From Thalassovita mediterranea (lineage in GTDB: Bacteria > Pseudomonadota > Alphaproteobacteria > Rhodobacterales > Rhodobacteraceae): a stretch of 64,000 bases of DNA. Below the pieces are notes generated by a model, which saw only the letters and a program-made list of their open reading frames with translations, did no database searches and was not told the DNA's origin. The stretch is from the NCBI RefSeq assembly GCF_001458435.1, contig NZ_CYSF01000001.1, forward strand, positions 186,001-250,000, read 5' to 3'. Below, in pieces: positions 46,788 through 56,091 of this stretch (the first letter of the stretch is position 1; every line of letters starts with the position of its first letter). The position numbers were made by a program, and so were the translations under genes.

Positions 46788-47819
46788 ATGGCAAAGACCA
46801 ACGCAGGCCGCTTTTTTGAGGATTACAAACTGGGCGATATCCTCGTCCACGCGGTGCCGCGCACCGTCGCAGAGGGGGAGCGCGCGCTGTATCACGCGCT
46901 TTATCCGGCGCGGCATGCGCTCTACTCCTCGGATGAATTTGCGCGTGACTGCGGGTTGGAAGGCAGTCCGCTGGACGATCTGGCGGCCTTCCACGTGGTC
47001 TTTGGCAAAACCGTGCCGGATGTATCGCTGAACGCTGTTGCGAACCTCGGCTATGCCGAAGGGCGCTGGCTGAAGCCGGTGTTTCCCGGTGATACCCTGC
47101 GATCGGTGTCCGAGGTGATCGGCCTTAAGCAGAACTCCAACGGGAAATCCGGTGTGGTGTGGGTGAAAACCCGCGGCTTCAACCAGATGGGCGAAGTGGT
47201 CATGGAATATGTGCGCTGGGTTATGGTGCGCAAAAAGGATCAGGATCTGCCCGCACCCGAAACTGTGATCCCCGATCTAAAACAGGTCATCCCTGCCGAA
47301 GATCTGGTGGTTCCCGAAGGTCTGGATTTCAGCAACTACGATTTCGATCAGGCCGGTGAACCGCATCGCTGGGGCGACTATGAGGTGGGCGAGAAGATCG
47401 ACCACGTTGATGGCGTCACCATTGAAGAGGCGGAGCATATGATGGCCACCCGCCTGTGGCAGAACACCGCCAAGGTACACTTCGACGCCACCTTCCGCCC
47501 CAATGGTCAGCGTCTGATCTACGGTGGTCACATCATCTCGATGGCGCGCACCCTGTCCTTCAACGGTCTGGCCAACGCGCAGATGATCGTCGGCCTGAAC
47601 GGCGGCGCGCACGCGAACCCCTGCTTCTCGGGCGACACAGTGAAAGCCTGGACCGAGGTTTTGGATAAGGCGGATACGCCTGCACCCGGTGTTGGTGCGA
47701 TCCGTTTACGTCTGGTGGCAACCAAAGGCGGCGAACCCTTTGATCTGAAAGGCGAAGACGGCAAGTACAAGCCTGAGGTTCTGCTGGATCTGGACTACTG
47801 GGCGCTGATCCCGCAGTGA
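46788..47819 (+). CDS. mch: Mesaconyl-CoA hydratase (beta-methylmalyl-CoA dehydratase)
   Basis: Hydrates mesaconyl-CoA to beta-methylmalyl-CoA in the ethylmalonyl-CoA pathway. 343 residues made of two MaoC-like hot-dog domains: an N-terminal one (RFFEDYKLGDILVHAVPRTV, about 6-170) and a C-terminal one (YEVGEKIDHVDGVTIEEAEHM, about 197-343). The length equals that of the Rhodobacter enzyme, and mcl2 in the same operon supports the call. Ends 10 bases before an unusual GTGATCAC-centred inverted repeat and a terminator. Confidence 0.95.
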   Translation: MAKTNAGRFFEDYKLGDILVHAVPRTVAEGERALYHALYPARHALYSSDEFARDCGLEGSPLDDLAAFHVVFGKTVPDVSLNAVANLGYAEGRWLKPVFPGDTLRSVSEVIGLKQNSNGKSGVVWVKTRGFNQMGEVVMEYVRWVMVRKKDQDLPAPETVIPDLKQVIPAEDLVVPEGLDFSNYDFDQAGEPHRWGDYEVGEKIDHVDGVTIEEAEHMMATRLWQNTAKVHFDATFRPNGQRLIYGGHIISMARTLSFNGLANAQMIVGLNGGAHANPCFSGDTVKAWTEVLDKADTPAPGVGAIRLRLVATKGGEPFDLKGEDGKYKPEVLLDLDYWALIPQ

Positions 47820-47829
47820 TGACTGTCAC

Positions 47830-47856
47830 CCTGTTTGTTGTGATCACGCAAACAGG
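47830..47856. promoter_or_regulatory. GTGATCAC-centred inverted repeat after mch
   Basis: CCTGTTTG (47830-47837) and CAAACAGG (47849-47856) flank a GTGATCAC core at 47840-47847. The core matches the TCA-operon sites. There is no T-run immediately after; it lies about 310 bases before sdhC. Confidence 0.5.
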
Positions 47857-47888
47857 CAGATCGGAAATGATCGATGAATGGTCGCAAG

Positions 47889-47922
47889 CGCCCCGTTTTC
47901 GAGCGGGGCGTTTGCATTTTTT
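47889..47922 (+). terminator. Terminator after mch
   Basis: 7-bp GC stem CGCCCCG/CGGGGCG with an 8-base loop, followed by TTTGCATTTTTT. It ends the mcl2-mch unit; the rest of the 346-base gap to sdhC is regulatory. Confidence 0.75.
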
Positions 47923-48011
47923 CGGAGCAAAATGATTGCGATAACGGCTGCAGGTTGCGTTGTGGCGCGCAGAATCAAACAAAAATCCCGACAGAAATTA
48001 TTAGGAAAGAC

Positions 48012-48047
48012 TTTGTGATCACTCTTTGCGGGTGTGTGATCACAAAA
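48012..48047. promoter_or_regulatory. Tandem palindromic operator upstream of sdhC
   Basis: GTGATCAC cores at 48015-48022 and 48036-48043, 21 bp centre to centre, exactly as before sucC. Flanks also match: TTTGTGATCAC on the left and GTGATCACAAAAT on the right, with a shared C-TTT...GGGT-like spacer. It lies about 120-150 bases upstream of sdhC, in the expected promoter area. Confidence 0.7.
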
Positions 48048-48165
48048 TGCAGAAAATCGCAAATTTGTTAAACTATTCGCACGGCTGCGACGTCCCTACG
48101 TCGTGACATATATGTAAAATCCGCTATGAAAGTAGCCAAGCAAGGGAACCCTGAAAGGATCTGAT

Positions 48166-48549
48166 ATGGCTGATGTGAAACGGGTTGAACGCCCTCTTTC
48201 CCCGCACATTCAAATCTATCGTCCCCAGCTGACCTCCATCACGTCCATCCTGACACGCATCACCGGCAACGCGCTGGTGATCACCGCTTTCTTGGTTGTC
48301 TGGTGGCTGCTGGCGGCGGCAACGGGCGAAGAGTATTACGCAACCGCAAACGCTGTTCTGACCTCCTGGTTTGGCGATCTGGTGTTCAGCCTGTCGGCGC
48401 TGGGCATGTGGTATCACTACCTGGCCGGTCTGCGTCACCTGTATTTCGATGCGGGTAAAGGTCTGGATATTCCGACCGCCGAGAAGCTGGGCTGGGCCTG
48501 TCTGATCGGGTCTGTTGTCCTGACTATCATCACCATCATCCTTGTCTAA
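48166..48549 (+). CDS. sdhC: Succinate dehydrogenase cytochrome b subunit
   Basis: 127-residue membrane anchor with three helices (about 33-52, 66-92, 108-126). The motif MWYHYLAGLRHLYFD provides heme b ligand candidates His84 and His91. The start MADVKRVERPLSPHIQIYRPQL is the classical SdhC opening. First gene of sdhCDA-lipoprotein-B. ATG has AAAGGAT upstream. Confidence 0.96.
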   Translation: MADVKRVERPLSPHIQIYRPQLTSITSILTRITGNALVITAFLVVWWLLAAATGEEYYATANAVLTSWFGDLVFSLSALGMWYHYLAGLRHLYFDAGKGLDIPTAEKLGWACLIGSVVLTIITIILV

Positions 48550-48561
48550 CGGAGCAAAACG

Positions 48562-48933
48562 ATGCGTTACCTAACCGCCCGTAAGCGCGCCGAAGGCAAA
48601 GGCGCCTCCCACACTGGGACCGAACATCATTGGTACATGACCGTCAGCGCTGTTGGCCTGGCTGTTATGATGCCCATTTTCATGCTGATCTTTGGCTCTG
48701 CACTGGGCAGCACGCATGAAGAAGTGATTGCAACATTCTCGCGTCCGGTTCCGGCAGTTCTGACCGCTTTGGTCCTGCTGGTCGGCCTGCGTCACTTTGC
48801 CAAAGGTGCGCAGATGATGATCGAGGACTACCTGCAGGGTACCGCCCGTAAGGTCGCAATCATGTTCGCAATCGGCCTGTCCTACGCGCTGACCGCATTT
48901 GGTCTGTTCGCGCTGGCCAAGATCGCGCTGTAA
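48562..48933 (+). CDS. sdhD: Succinate dehydrogenase membrane anchor subunit
   Basis: 123 residues, three helices. [19 protein letters not shown] carries His78 (heme ligand candidate) and Asp89-Tyr90 (quinone site residues in SdhD). Starts 12 bases after sdhC. Together with SdhC it anchors the complex and reduces ubiquinone. Confidence 0.95.
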   Translation: MRYLTARKRAEGKGASHTGTEHHWYMTVSAVGLAVMMPIFMLIFGSALGSTHEEVIATFSRPVPAVLTALVLLVGLRHFAKGAQMMIEDYLQGTARKVAIMFAIGLSYALTAFGLFALAKIAL

Positions 48934-48944
48934 GGAAAAAAACA

Positions 48945-50750
48945 ATGGCAGCATACGAATACGAAACCCACGAATATGACGTCGTGGTCGTTGGCGCCGG
49001 TGGCGCCGGTCTGCGTGCGACGCTGGGCATGGCCGAACAGGGCCTGCGCACCGCATGTGTGACCAAGGTTTTCCCGACCCGTAGCCACACTGTTGCAGCA
49101 CAGGGCGGCATCGCCGCATCGCTGGGCAACATGGGCCCGGACAGCTGGCAGTGGCACATGTATGACACCGTCAAAGGGTCTGACTGGTTGGGCGATACCG
49201 ACGCGATGGAATACCTCGCCCGTGAAGCGCCCAAAGCGGTTTATGAGCTGGAACACTACGGCGTGCCCTTTTCGCGTACTGAAGAAGGCAAGATCTACCA
49301 GCGTCCGTTCGGTGGCCACACCACCGAATTTGGTGAAGGCCCGCCCGTACAGCGGACCTGTGCCGCGGCAGACCGTACCGGTCACGCGATCCTGCACACC
49401 CTTTACGGTCAGTCGCTGAAGAACAACGCAGAGTTCTACATCGAATATTTCGCCATCGATCTGATCATGTCCGAAGACGGCCAGTGTCAGGGCGTTGTCT
49501 GCTGGAAGCTGGACGACGGCACCATGCACGTCTTCAACGCCAAAATGGTTGTGCTGGCGACGGGTGGTTATGGCCGTGCCTATTTCTCCGCCACTTCGGC
49601 GCACACCTGCACCGGTGACGGTGGCGGTATGGTGGCCCGCGCGGGTCTGGCTCTTCAGGATATGGAATTCGTTCAGTTCCACCCGACCGGCATCTATGGT
49701 TCGGGCTGTCTGATCACCGAAGGTGCCCGTGGTGAAGGTGGTTATCTGACCAACTCCGAAGGCGAACGCTTCATGGAGCGTTACGCACCTAACTATAAAG
49801 ACCTGGCGCCGCGCGACTACGTATCGCGTTCGATGACCATGGAAATCCGCGAAGGTCGCGGTGTGGGCGAACATGGCGACCACATCCACCTGAACCTCAG
49901 CCACCTGCCGCCTGAGGCACTGGCCGAGCGTCTGCCGGGTATCTCAGAATCGGCCAAGATCTTCGCTGGTGTTGATGTGACCAAAGAACCGATCCCGGTT
50001 CTGCCGACGGTTCACTACAACATGGGCGGCATCCCCACCAACTACTGGGGTGAGGTGCTGAACCCAACCAAGGACGACCCAACTGCGATCGTTCCTGGCC
50101 TGATGGCCGCGGGTGAAGCGGGGTGTGCTTCGGTTCACGGTGCAAACCGTTTGGGCTCCAACTCGCTGATCGACCTCGTGGTCTTTGGCCGCGCGGCGTC
50201 GATCCGTGCCGGTCAGGTTGTTGACAAAGATGCCCCGAACCCGACCCTGAACCAGGCGTCGGTAGACAAGGCATTTGAACGCTTCGACAACCTGCGCAAC
50301 GCCAAAGGTGGCATCCCGACTGCTGAACTGCGTCTGGAAATGCAGCGCACCATGCAGGCTGATGCAGCCGTGTTCCGTACCGACAAAACCTTGAAAGAGG
50401 GCGTTGAGAAGATGACCGCTATTGCCGGCAAGATGGGCGACCTGAAGGTCACCGATCGTTCGCTGGTATGGAACTCGGATCTGATGGAAACGCTGGAACT
50501 GGACAACCTGATGCCCAACGCTCTGGCGACGATCGTTGGCGCAGAGGCGCGTAAGGAAAGCCGCGGTGCTCATGCTCATGAGGATTACGCAGAGCGTGAC
50601 GATGAAAACTGGCGCGTGCACACCGTGGCACATGTTGAGGGTGACAAGGTTGACCTCAGCTTCCGTCCGGTGATCACCGATCCGCTGACCACCGAGGCAG
50701 AAGGCGGTATCAGCCTGAAGACCATCGCGCCGAAGGCCCGTACCTTCTGA
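48945..50750 (+). CDS. sdhA: Succinate dehydrogenase flavoprotein subunit
   Basis: Catalytic subunit, 601 residues, oxidising succinate to fumarate with covalent FAD. Rossmann [15 protein letters not shown], the flavinylation motif [11 protein letters not shown] with His48, [16 protein letters not shown], and [15 protein letters not shown] around the dicarboxylate site, with [19 protein letters not shown] late. Its TGA overlaps the ATG of the next gene by one base. Confidence 0.97.
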   Translation: MAAYEYETHEYDVVVVGAGGAGLRATLGMAEQGLRTACVTKVFPTRSHTVAAQGGIAASLGNMGPDSWQWHMYDTVKGSDWLGDTDAMEYLAREAPKAVYELEHYGVPFSRTEEGKIYQRPFGGHTTEFGEGPPVQRTCAAADRTGHAILHTLYGQSLKNNAEFYIEYFAIDLIMSEDGQCQGVVCWKLDDGTMHVFNAKMVVLATGGYGRAYFSATSAHTCTGDGGGMVARAGLALQDMEFVQFHPTGIYGSGCLITEGARGEGGYLTNSEGERFMERYAPNYKDLAPRDYVSRSMTMEIREGRGVGEHGDHIHLNLSHLPPEALAERLPGISESAKIFAGVDVTKEPIPVLPTVHYNMGGIPTNYWGEVLNPTKDDPTAIVPGLMAAGEAGCASVHGANRLGSNSLIDLVVFGRAASIRAGQVVDKDAPNPTLNQASVDKAFERFDNLRNAKGGIPTAELRLEMQRTMQADAAVFRTDKTLKEGVEKMTAIAGKMGDLKVTDRSLVWNSDLMETLELDNLMPNALATIVGAEARKESRGAHAHEDYAERDDENWRVHTVAHVEGDKVDLSFRPVITDPLTTEAEGGISLKTIAPKARTF

Positions 50751-51127
50751 TGCGGTTTGGCTTTGCGATCCTTGGCGTTGCAGGTGTTGGCCTGATGGGG
50801 TGTGCCGATATGGCAGATCCCTGGACACAGGCCCAAACACCTGAGGAATGTCATTACGAGGAACGCAAAGCCGCCCAGCTGAGCCGTGTTACGACCGCAG
50901 GTCAACAATACGCCAGCGCATCCCGTGCCCTGAGCCGGGGCATCAGAGAGTCGCAATTGCGGGCCTGTCTGGCGCGTGTTGGCGGTGACGCGACTGCGGT
51001 TACGGTTGAACCGGCTTACACCACGCCCGAAAGCGCGAAGGTGGAAAACCGGGGGTATCGGCCACAGGCAGGTTGCTCAGTTAACTCTTCGGTCATGCAG
51101 GGCGGTTCCGCTTACTGCTTGAAGTAG
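50750..51127 (+). CDS. Lipoprotein of unknown function inside the sdh operon
   Basis: 125 residues with a short signal peptide and lipobox LMGC (Cys18). The mature part has more Cys (EECHYEE, LRACLARVG, AGCSVNSS, AYCLK) and an amphipathic helix (ERKAAQLSRVTTAGQQYASASRALS). No family recognised. Its ATG overlaps the sdhA stop (TGATG), and sdhB follows 118 bases later. Its presence between sdhA and sdhB suggests a Rhodobacterales-specific partner or chance insertion. Confidence 0.72.
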   Translation: MRFGFAILGVAGVGLMGCADMADPWTQAQTPEECHYEERKAAQLSRVTTAGQQYASASRALSRGIRESQLRACLARVGGDATAVTVEPAYTTPESAKVENRGYRPQAGCSVNSSVMQGGSAYCLK

Positions 51128-51245
51128 TGGCAAAGATTTCGGTTCCGCCCGTGCGCGGCGGGGCCAATTTGAACAAGGGCGATGCGCCCGACACATGAGA
51201 ACCGTGCAGGGCGTGCCCCGCACCAACTAAGTAGGAGAAGCGAAT

Positions 51246-52028
51246 ATGGTCCAGCTGACGCTCCCCAAGAACTCTAAGGTTAAGGTTGGTAAAACCTGGC
51301 CGAAGCCGACCGGTGCCAGCAACATCCGCAAGTTCCAGATCTACCGCTGGAACCCCGATGATGGTGAAAACCCCCGGGTCGACACTTACTTCCTCGATAT
51401 GGACAAGTGCGGTCCGATGATTTTGGACGCGCTGATCAAGATCAAGAACGAGATTGATCCCACCCTGACCTTCCGCCGTTCTTGTCGTGAAGGGATCTGT
51501 GGGTCCTGCGCAATGAACATCGACGGCATCAACACCCTTGCCTGTATCTACGGTATGGATGAGGTGAAATCCGACGTGGTCAAGATCTACCCGCTGCCGC
51601 ACATGCCGGTGGTCAAGGACCTGATCCCCGATCTGACCCATTTCTACGCGCAGCATGCCTCGATCATGCCGTGGCTGGAAACCAAAACCAACCGCCCTGC
51701 GAAAGAGTGGAAGCAGTCCATTGAGGACCGCAAGAAACTGGACGGCCTCTACGAGTGTGTGATGTGCGCAAGCTGCTCCACCTCGTGCCCCAGCTACTGG
51801 TGGAACGGCGACAAATATCTCGGCCCGGCAGCGCTCTTGCACGCCTACCGCTGGATCATTGACAGCCGCGACGAAGCCACTGGCGAACGTCTGGATCACC
51901 TTGAAGATCCGTTCAAACTGTACCGCTGTCACACCATCATGAACTGTGCCAAAACCTGCCCGAAGGGTCTGAACCCGGCACAGGCAATTGCGGAAATCAA
52001 GCGGATGCAGCTGAACCGCGCCGTGTAA
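51246..52028 (+). CDS. sdhB: Succinate dehydrogenase iron-sulfur subunit
   Basis: 260 residues carrying the three clusters: 2Fe-2S ligands in [10 protein letters not shown] and the later TLAC, 4Fe-4S in [13 protein letters not shown], and 3Fe-4S in [17 protein letters not shown] (which also gives a 4Fe ligand). Electrons pass from SdhA FAD to quinone at SdhCD. ATG follows AGTAGGAGAAGCGAAT. A terminator ends the operon. Confidence 0.97.
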   Translation: MVQLTLPKNSKVKVGKTWPKPTGASNIRKFQIYRWNPDDGENPRVDTYFLDMDKCGPMILDALIKIKNEIDPTLTFRRSCREGICGSCAMNIDGINTLACIYGMDEVKSDVVKIYPLPHMPVVKDLIPDLTHFYAQHASIMPWLETKTNRPAKEWKQSIEDRKKLDGLYECVMCASCSTSCPSYWWNGDKYLGPAALLHAYRWIIDSRDEATGERLDHLEDPFKLYRCHTIMNCAKTCPKGLNPAQAIAEIKRMQLNRAV

Positions 52029-52047
52029 TTGCGCTACGCATTAAACG

Positions 52048-52075
52048 AAAGGCCCGCCGTTTGGCGGGCCTTTTT
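52048..52075. terminator. Bidirectional terminator after sdhB
   Basis: 11-bp perfect stem AAAGGCCCGCC/GGCGGGCCTTT with a GTTT loop and T-runs on both sides, between sdhB and the convergent hydrolase gene. Confidence 0.9.
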
Positions 52076-52097
52076 GTTTGCGGTAAGCATTTTGACC

Positions 52098-53045
52098 TTA
52101 GGCTGCAAAGAACGCGGCAACTGCATCGGTTGATGCTTTGACAGCCTCTGGCTTGTAGTAGAAATCGACGTGGCTGAAATCATCGAAAGTCAGTTCTTCG
52201 TGTTCGTTGGTCAGCTTGGCGACAAACTGGGTCGAACAAGGCGCGGTCGATGCGTTCGTGCCATAGATGGTCAGGGATGGCTGGGTGATCTTGTCCGCGT
52301 ATGCCTCACCAATGGAAATGAGCGACTGCATCGGTTGGTCGCCGATATGCATATTGGTGAAGTTTTCAACAGCAACCGGCCCTTTTGCGCCATCGCGACC
52401 GTAGTAGTCGTAGGTTTCGCCTGCCATTTCTGGATAAGCCGCCGCGCCAACAAACTCTTCGCGGGACATTTCGTCGTTCAGGCCAAAGGGGGCGACATAG
52501 TCGGGGGCGCCGGTCTCATATTGCTTCTGCATGGAGGCGTTCGCGGCTGCAATCACCTGATTGGCAATGTCACGGTCCGTCCATTGGAACGCATCTGCCG
52601 CCATCATGCCAGAGACCATCGCAATCTTCTTGATCCGGTGATCGGTCACTGCGGCTGACGCGATGATCGATCCCCCCTGACAGACGCCTAGGCCGTAGAT
52701 GTCAGAAACGAACGGCAGTGTGCCAAGGTAGGACACGGCATCCCAGGTGTTTTCGATCAGGCGGAACATGTAGCGGGACTGCTTGAATTCACCGGGCAGG
52801 GCAGGGGAGTCGCCCATGCCGAGATAGTCAAAGCCCAGGTAGATGAACCCACGTGCCGCCATTTCGGGGCCATAGGTTGCTGGGATCTGATCTTTGACCT
52901 GGGGGAACGGGCTGGCGCCGACGATGGCCTTGTAGGTTTGTGTCGGGTCGAAACCTTCGGGCAGATAGAGGTCGGCGGCCAAATCAACACCAAAGGATTT
53001 GAAGGTTACCGAGTTTTTTCCTGCGGTCAGGGTTTGGAATGTCAT
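52098..53045 (-). CDS. Alpha/beta hydrolase with cysteine nucleophile (YcjY-like)
   Basis: 315 residues, alpha/beta hydrolase fold. The nucleophile elbow reads GLGVCQGGS with Cys122, in place of the usual serine; a GxCxxGG elbow is typical of the YcjY branch. Acid and His are probably in GTNASTAP / DDFSHVDFYY. The start MTFQTLTAGKNSVTF has GGAGG-type upstream sequence (AAAGGACC). Substrate unknown. Divergently paired with a TetR regulator that probably controls it. Confidence 0.85.
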   Translation of the reverse strand: MTFQTLTAGKNSVTFKSFGVDLAADLYLPEGFDPTQTYKAIVGASPFPQVKDQIPATYGPEMAARGFIYLGFDYLGMGDSPALPGEFKQSRYMFRLIENTWDAVSYLGTLPFVSDIYGLGVCQGGSIIASAAVTDHRIKKIAMVSGMMAADAFQWTDRDIANQVIAAANASMQKQYETGAPDYVAPFGLNDEMSREEFVGAAAYPEMAGETYDYYGRDGAKGPVAVENFTNMHIGDQPMQSLISIGEAYADKITQPSLTIYGTNASTAPCSTQFVAKLTNEHEELTFDDFSHVDFYYKPEAVKASTDAVAAFFAA

Positions 53046-53073
53046 CTTTTTGGTCCTTTCGGGGCGGGAGGAG

Positions 53074-53148
53074 TTTTACTCAGGAAAAGTAAAGTGTATG
53101 GTTTACTTATGTCGGGTGGCGTCCTGATGTAAACAATAAATTTTACTT
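53074..53148. promoter_or_regulatory. Clustered TTTACTT/AAGTAAA sites in the hydrolase-TetR gap
   Basis: Perfect inverted repeat AAGTAAA-N8-TTTACTT at 53087-53108, plus TTTTACT at 53074-53080 and another TTTACTT at 53142-53148, in a 118-base divergent region. It is the expected operator layout for the adjacent TetR regulator acting on both genes. Confidence 0.6.
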
Positions 53149-53163
53149 TTGACGGGGCTAGTC

Positions 53164-53754
53164 GTGAAACGCACTGAAAAGAAAAGAAAAGATATTATCG
53201 ACGCAGCGATCGAAGAGTTCCGCGAACAGGGATTTCTGGGGGCGAAAACGACGGCTATTGCCAAACGTGCCAACGTTTCGAGTCGCACGCTTTACAATCA
53301 TTTCGACAGCAAAGACGCATTGTTTGCCGCAATTTCTGAAATCATGATCGAGCGAAACGGCAGAATGGAACCGGTATCCTACGATCCCACGCGCGCGTTT
53401 CCCGAACAGTTGAAAGACGCGCTTTGGCGCTACGTTGAGGTGATCACCGAAGAGACCACAATTGGACTGAACCGTATGGTGATGTCCGAATTGATCCGTG
53501 ATCTGGACCGGTCGCGGCAGTTTTTTACAGAAATCGCGGCACATGACTACCCCGTGACCCAACTGATCCGCGAAGCAATGACTGCCGGTGTCCTGCGGCA
53601 AGGTGATGCTGATCTGGCGACAGGGCAGTTGCTGGCTTTGGTAAAAAACTTCTTTTTCTGGCCGGAGTTTTTTCTGGGTCAAAACCCAACGCCAAAGGAT
53701 GTGTTGGATGACTGTATTGCGATGTTCCTAGCGCATTATGAGGAAGGTAAGTGA
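53164..53754 (+). CDS. TetR-family transcriptional regulator
   Basis: 196 residues. N-terminal TetR helix-turn-helix: KKRKDIIDAAIEEFREQGF and TAIAKRANVSSRTLYNHFDSKDALF (about 10-50), followed by an all-alpha ligand domain. I favour the GTG at 53164 (VKRTEKKRK); the TTG at 53149 is possible, and no ATG is available. Likely represses the divergent alpha/beta hydrolase; the inducer is unknown. Confidence 0.85.
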   Translation: MKRTEKKRKDIIDAAIEEFREQGFLGAKTTAIAKRANVSSRTLYNHFDSKDALFAAISEIMIERNGRMEPVSYDPTRAFPEQLKDALWRYVEVITEETTIGLNRMVMSELIRDLDRSRQFFTEIAAHDYPVTQLIREAMTAGVLRQGDADLATGQLLALVKNFFFWPEFFLGQNPTPKDVLDDCIAMFLAHYEEGK

Positions 53755-53885
53755 TCGCGATGGGCTCTCTTGCCGCGTGGTAAATATGCAATTTCTGCAT
53801 GGCGGCATTCGGGCATTGGGGGGCGTCTTGGGACTGCGACTCAGCTATGCTGCGACGCAGAAACGATAAGATGATTGGGCCTCCG

Positions 53886-54044
53886 ATGACCGATGCACGC
53901 ATTGCAGTAAGCACTGAAAAGACCGCAGCCGAATTGGCGCTTGAGGCGCTGGATCAGGCGTTCGAATATTACACACCCACCCCCGTTCTGGTGAAAGCCG
54001 AGGACGAGCCGGTCGAATATTACGAATACGCCGCAGCTGCATAA
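53886..54044 (+). CDS. Short acidic protein of unknown function
   Basis: 52 residues starting MTDARIAVSTEKTAAELA and rich in Glu, Tyr and Ala, with the segments ALEALDQAFEYYTPTPV and EPVEYYEYAAAA. It ends at a terminator, which supports a real gene. No strong ribosome site is visible; an ATG at 53871 would give five more residues. Small tyrosine-rich proteins like this recur in Rhodobacteraceae. Function unknown. Confidence 0.6.
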   Translation: MTDARIAVSTEKTAAELALEALDQAFEYYTPTPVLVKAEDEPVEYYEYAAAA

Positions 54045-54071
54045 ACCTATCCGACGATATGGTTCCTGCTG

Positions 54072-54098
54072 AAAGCGTCCCCTTTGGGGCGCTTTTTG
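54072..54098 (+). terminator. Terminator after the short acidic protein
   Basis: 10-bp stem AAAGCGTCCCC/GGGGCGCTTT with a TTT loop and TTTTT run, 28 bases after the stop codon; one base bulges in the left arm. Confidence 0.8.
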
Positions 54099-54174
54099 CA
54101 TTTGTGGCTTACGTAAGGTCGCCCTTGGGGGCTGGCGCCCTCGCCGCTTAGCCTCAGAAAAGGGAGGAAAGCGG

Positions 54175-55815
54175 ATGGTTGATGTCATCGTTGTAGGCGC
54201 CGGTTTGGCAGGATTGGTCGCGGCCAGCGAAGCGGCAGCGCGTGGGCGGCAGGTCTTGCTGTTGGATCAGGAAGGCGAGCAAAGCCTAGGCGGACAGGCC
54301 TTTTGGTCGCTGGGCGGCCTGTTCATGGTCGATACCCCCGAACAACGGCGCATGGGTATTCGTGACAGTGCCGATCTGGCGCTGAGCGATTGGATGGGCA
54401 GTGCGCAGTTTGACCGGCCAGAGGATGACAATCCCCGTCAGGTCGCCAAAGCCTATCTGGAGTTTGCTGCAGGTGAGATGCGGCCTTGGCTCACCTCCCT
54501 CGGGATGTGCTGGTTTCCTGTTGTGGGCTGGGCTGAACGCGGTGGGGCGCTGGCATCGGGGCATGGCAATTCGGTGCCGCGTTTCCACATCACATGGGGC
54601 ACGGGGCCGGGTGTTTTGGCGCCCTTTGTCCGACTGGTGCAGCAAGCGGTGGCAGAGGGGCGGATTACCTTGGGCTTTCGCCACCGCGTCAGCGGCTTGA
54701 TCGTTGAAAACGGCGCTTGTGTTGGTGTGCACGGGGATGTGCTGGCAGAGGATCGCGCCGATCGTGGTCGGTCGACCAATTGTGAGGTGATCCGCCAATT
54801 TGAACAGCGCGCGGGGGCGGTTATCGTGACCTCTGGCGGGATTGGCGGCAATCATGATCAGGTGCGCCAGAACTGGCCGGTGGACAGATTGGGGCCTGCG
54901 CCCAAACGCATGGTGGCCGGTGTGCCTGATTATGTGGACGGCCAGATGCAGCAGATCGCCAAGGCCGCCGGTGCAGCCGCGATCAATGAGGATCGCATGT
55001 GGCATTATACCGAAGGTCTGGCCAACTGGGATCCGATCTGGCCCAATCATGGCATTCGCGTGCTGCCAGGCCCATCCTCACTATGGTTTGATGCGTTGGG
55101 CCAACGGATGCAGGCGCCCGCGCTGCCAGGGTTCGACACGCTATCGACGTTGAAACGGATCCTGTCCACAGGGCATGAACACAGCTGGTTCATCCTGACG
55201 CAGAAGATCATCAAGAAAGAGTTCGCCCTGTCGGGCAGTGAGCAAAACCATGATTTCACCTCTGGCAAATGGGCCGAGGTGATCAAAGCGCGGGTGCTGA
55301 ACAAAAAGGCCACGCCGGAGGTGGAGGCGTTCAAATCTCATGGCGAGGACTTCGTTGTTGCTGACACGCTGGAAGAGCTGGTCGCAGGCATGAACCGGAT
55401 CACGCCAGAGGCGCCGCTGGATCTGGCGGGTTTGCGGGATCAGATTACCGCGCGGGACGCGCAGATCGACAATCCCTTTGCCAAGGATGCGCAGATCAAT
55501 GCCATCCGGCAGGCGCGTCAGTATCGCGGCGACCGGCTGGTGCGTACTGCGAAACCACACCGCATTCTTGACCCCGCCGCGGGCCCGTTGATCGCGGTGC
55601 GGCTGAACATTCTGACGCGCAAGTCGCTGGGCGGATTGCACACCGATTTGCAATCCCGCGTGTTGCGCCCGGATGGCAGCGTGTTTGACGGATTGTTCGC
55701 AGCAGGTGAGGTGGCCGGTTTTGGTGGTGGTGGCTATCACGGCTATAACGCGCTGGAGGGGACATTCCTTGGCGGCTGCATCTTTTCGGGCCGGGCAGCA
55801 GGACGCGCGGTTTAG
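54175..55815 (+). CDS. FAD-binding dehydrogenase (fumarate reductase/ketosteroid dehydrogenase-like)
   Basis: 546-residue flavoprotein of the FAD_binding_2 family. Rossmann VVGAGLAGLVAASEAAARG at the start (about 6-24), GGQAFWSLGGLF, and a late AAGEVAGFGGGGYHGYNALEGTFLGGC. It is close to proteins called 'FAD-binding dehydrogenase' in Rhodobacterales. Substrate unknown; no covalent-FAD motif is visible. ATG follows GGGAGGAAAGCGG. It is followed by a small membrane protein. Confidence 0.85.
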   Translation: MVDVIVVGAGLAGLVAASEAAARGRQVLLLDQEGEQSLGGQAFWSLGGLFMVDTPEQRRMGIRDSADLALSDWMGSAQFDRPEDDNPRQVAKAYLEFAAGEMRPWLTSLGMCWFPVVGWAERGGALASGHGNSVPRFHITWGTGPGVLAPFVRLVQQAVAEGRITLGFRHRVSGLIVENGACVGVHGDVLAEDRADRGRSTNCEVIRQFEQRAGAVIVTSGGIGGNHDQVRQNWPVDRLGPAPKRMVAGVPDYVDGQMQQIAKAAGAAAINEDRMWHYTEGLANWDPIWPNHGIRVLPGPSSLWFDALGQRMQAPALPGFDTLSTLKRILSTGHEHSWFILTQKIIKKEFALSGSEQNHDFTSGKWAEVIKARVLNKKATPEVEAFKSHGEDFVVADTLEELVAGMNRITPEAPLDLAGLRDQITARDAQIDNPFAKDAQINAIRQARQYRGDRLVRTAKPHRILDPAAGPLIAVRLNILTRKSLGGLHTDLQSRVLRPDGSVFDGLFAAGEVAGFGGGGYHGYNALEGTFLGGCIFSGRAAGRAV

Positions 55816-55854
55816 GGCTTTCGCGACGGCGGCTGCTCTGGCAGATCATGGCCT

Positions 55855-56067
55855 ATGATTATCATCGTTGGCCTCATCCTCGCCTTTGTTTTGATGCTGC
55901 TGTTTGGCAACCGCCAGACGCGTCAGTGCAAGTGGCGGATGGATCGCGCACGGGATCAGAACGGGCAACGGTTTTATCGCTGTGCTGTCTGTGGCGAGAT
56001 CCGCTTTACAAATGATGGGAAGCCGCCAAAACTCTGCGCAAAGAAGGTGCCGCCGCCCAGTCTGTGA
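55855..56067 (+). CDS. Small membrane protein with Cys pair
   Basis: 70 residues: a hydrophobic N-terminal helix (MIIIVGLILAFVLMLLFG), then a basic CKWRMDRARD stretch, and a CAVCGE zinc-ribbon-like CxxC, with one more Cys near the end. Conserved small proteins of this shape are seen in Rhodobacterales; function unknown. Starts 39 bases after the flavoprotein and ends 24 before the DUF1989 gene, in the same direction. Confidence 0.72.
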   Translation: MIIIVGLILAFVLMLLFGNRQTRQCKWRMDRARDQNGQRFYRCAVCGEIRFTNDGKPPKLCAKKVPPPSL

Positions 56068-56091
56068 GCACTGCCAACAAAGAGGTGTTTC

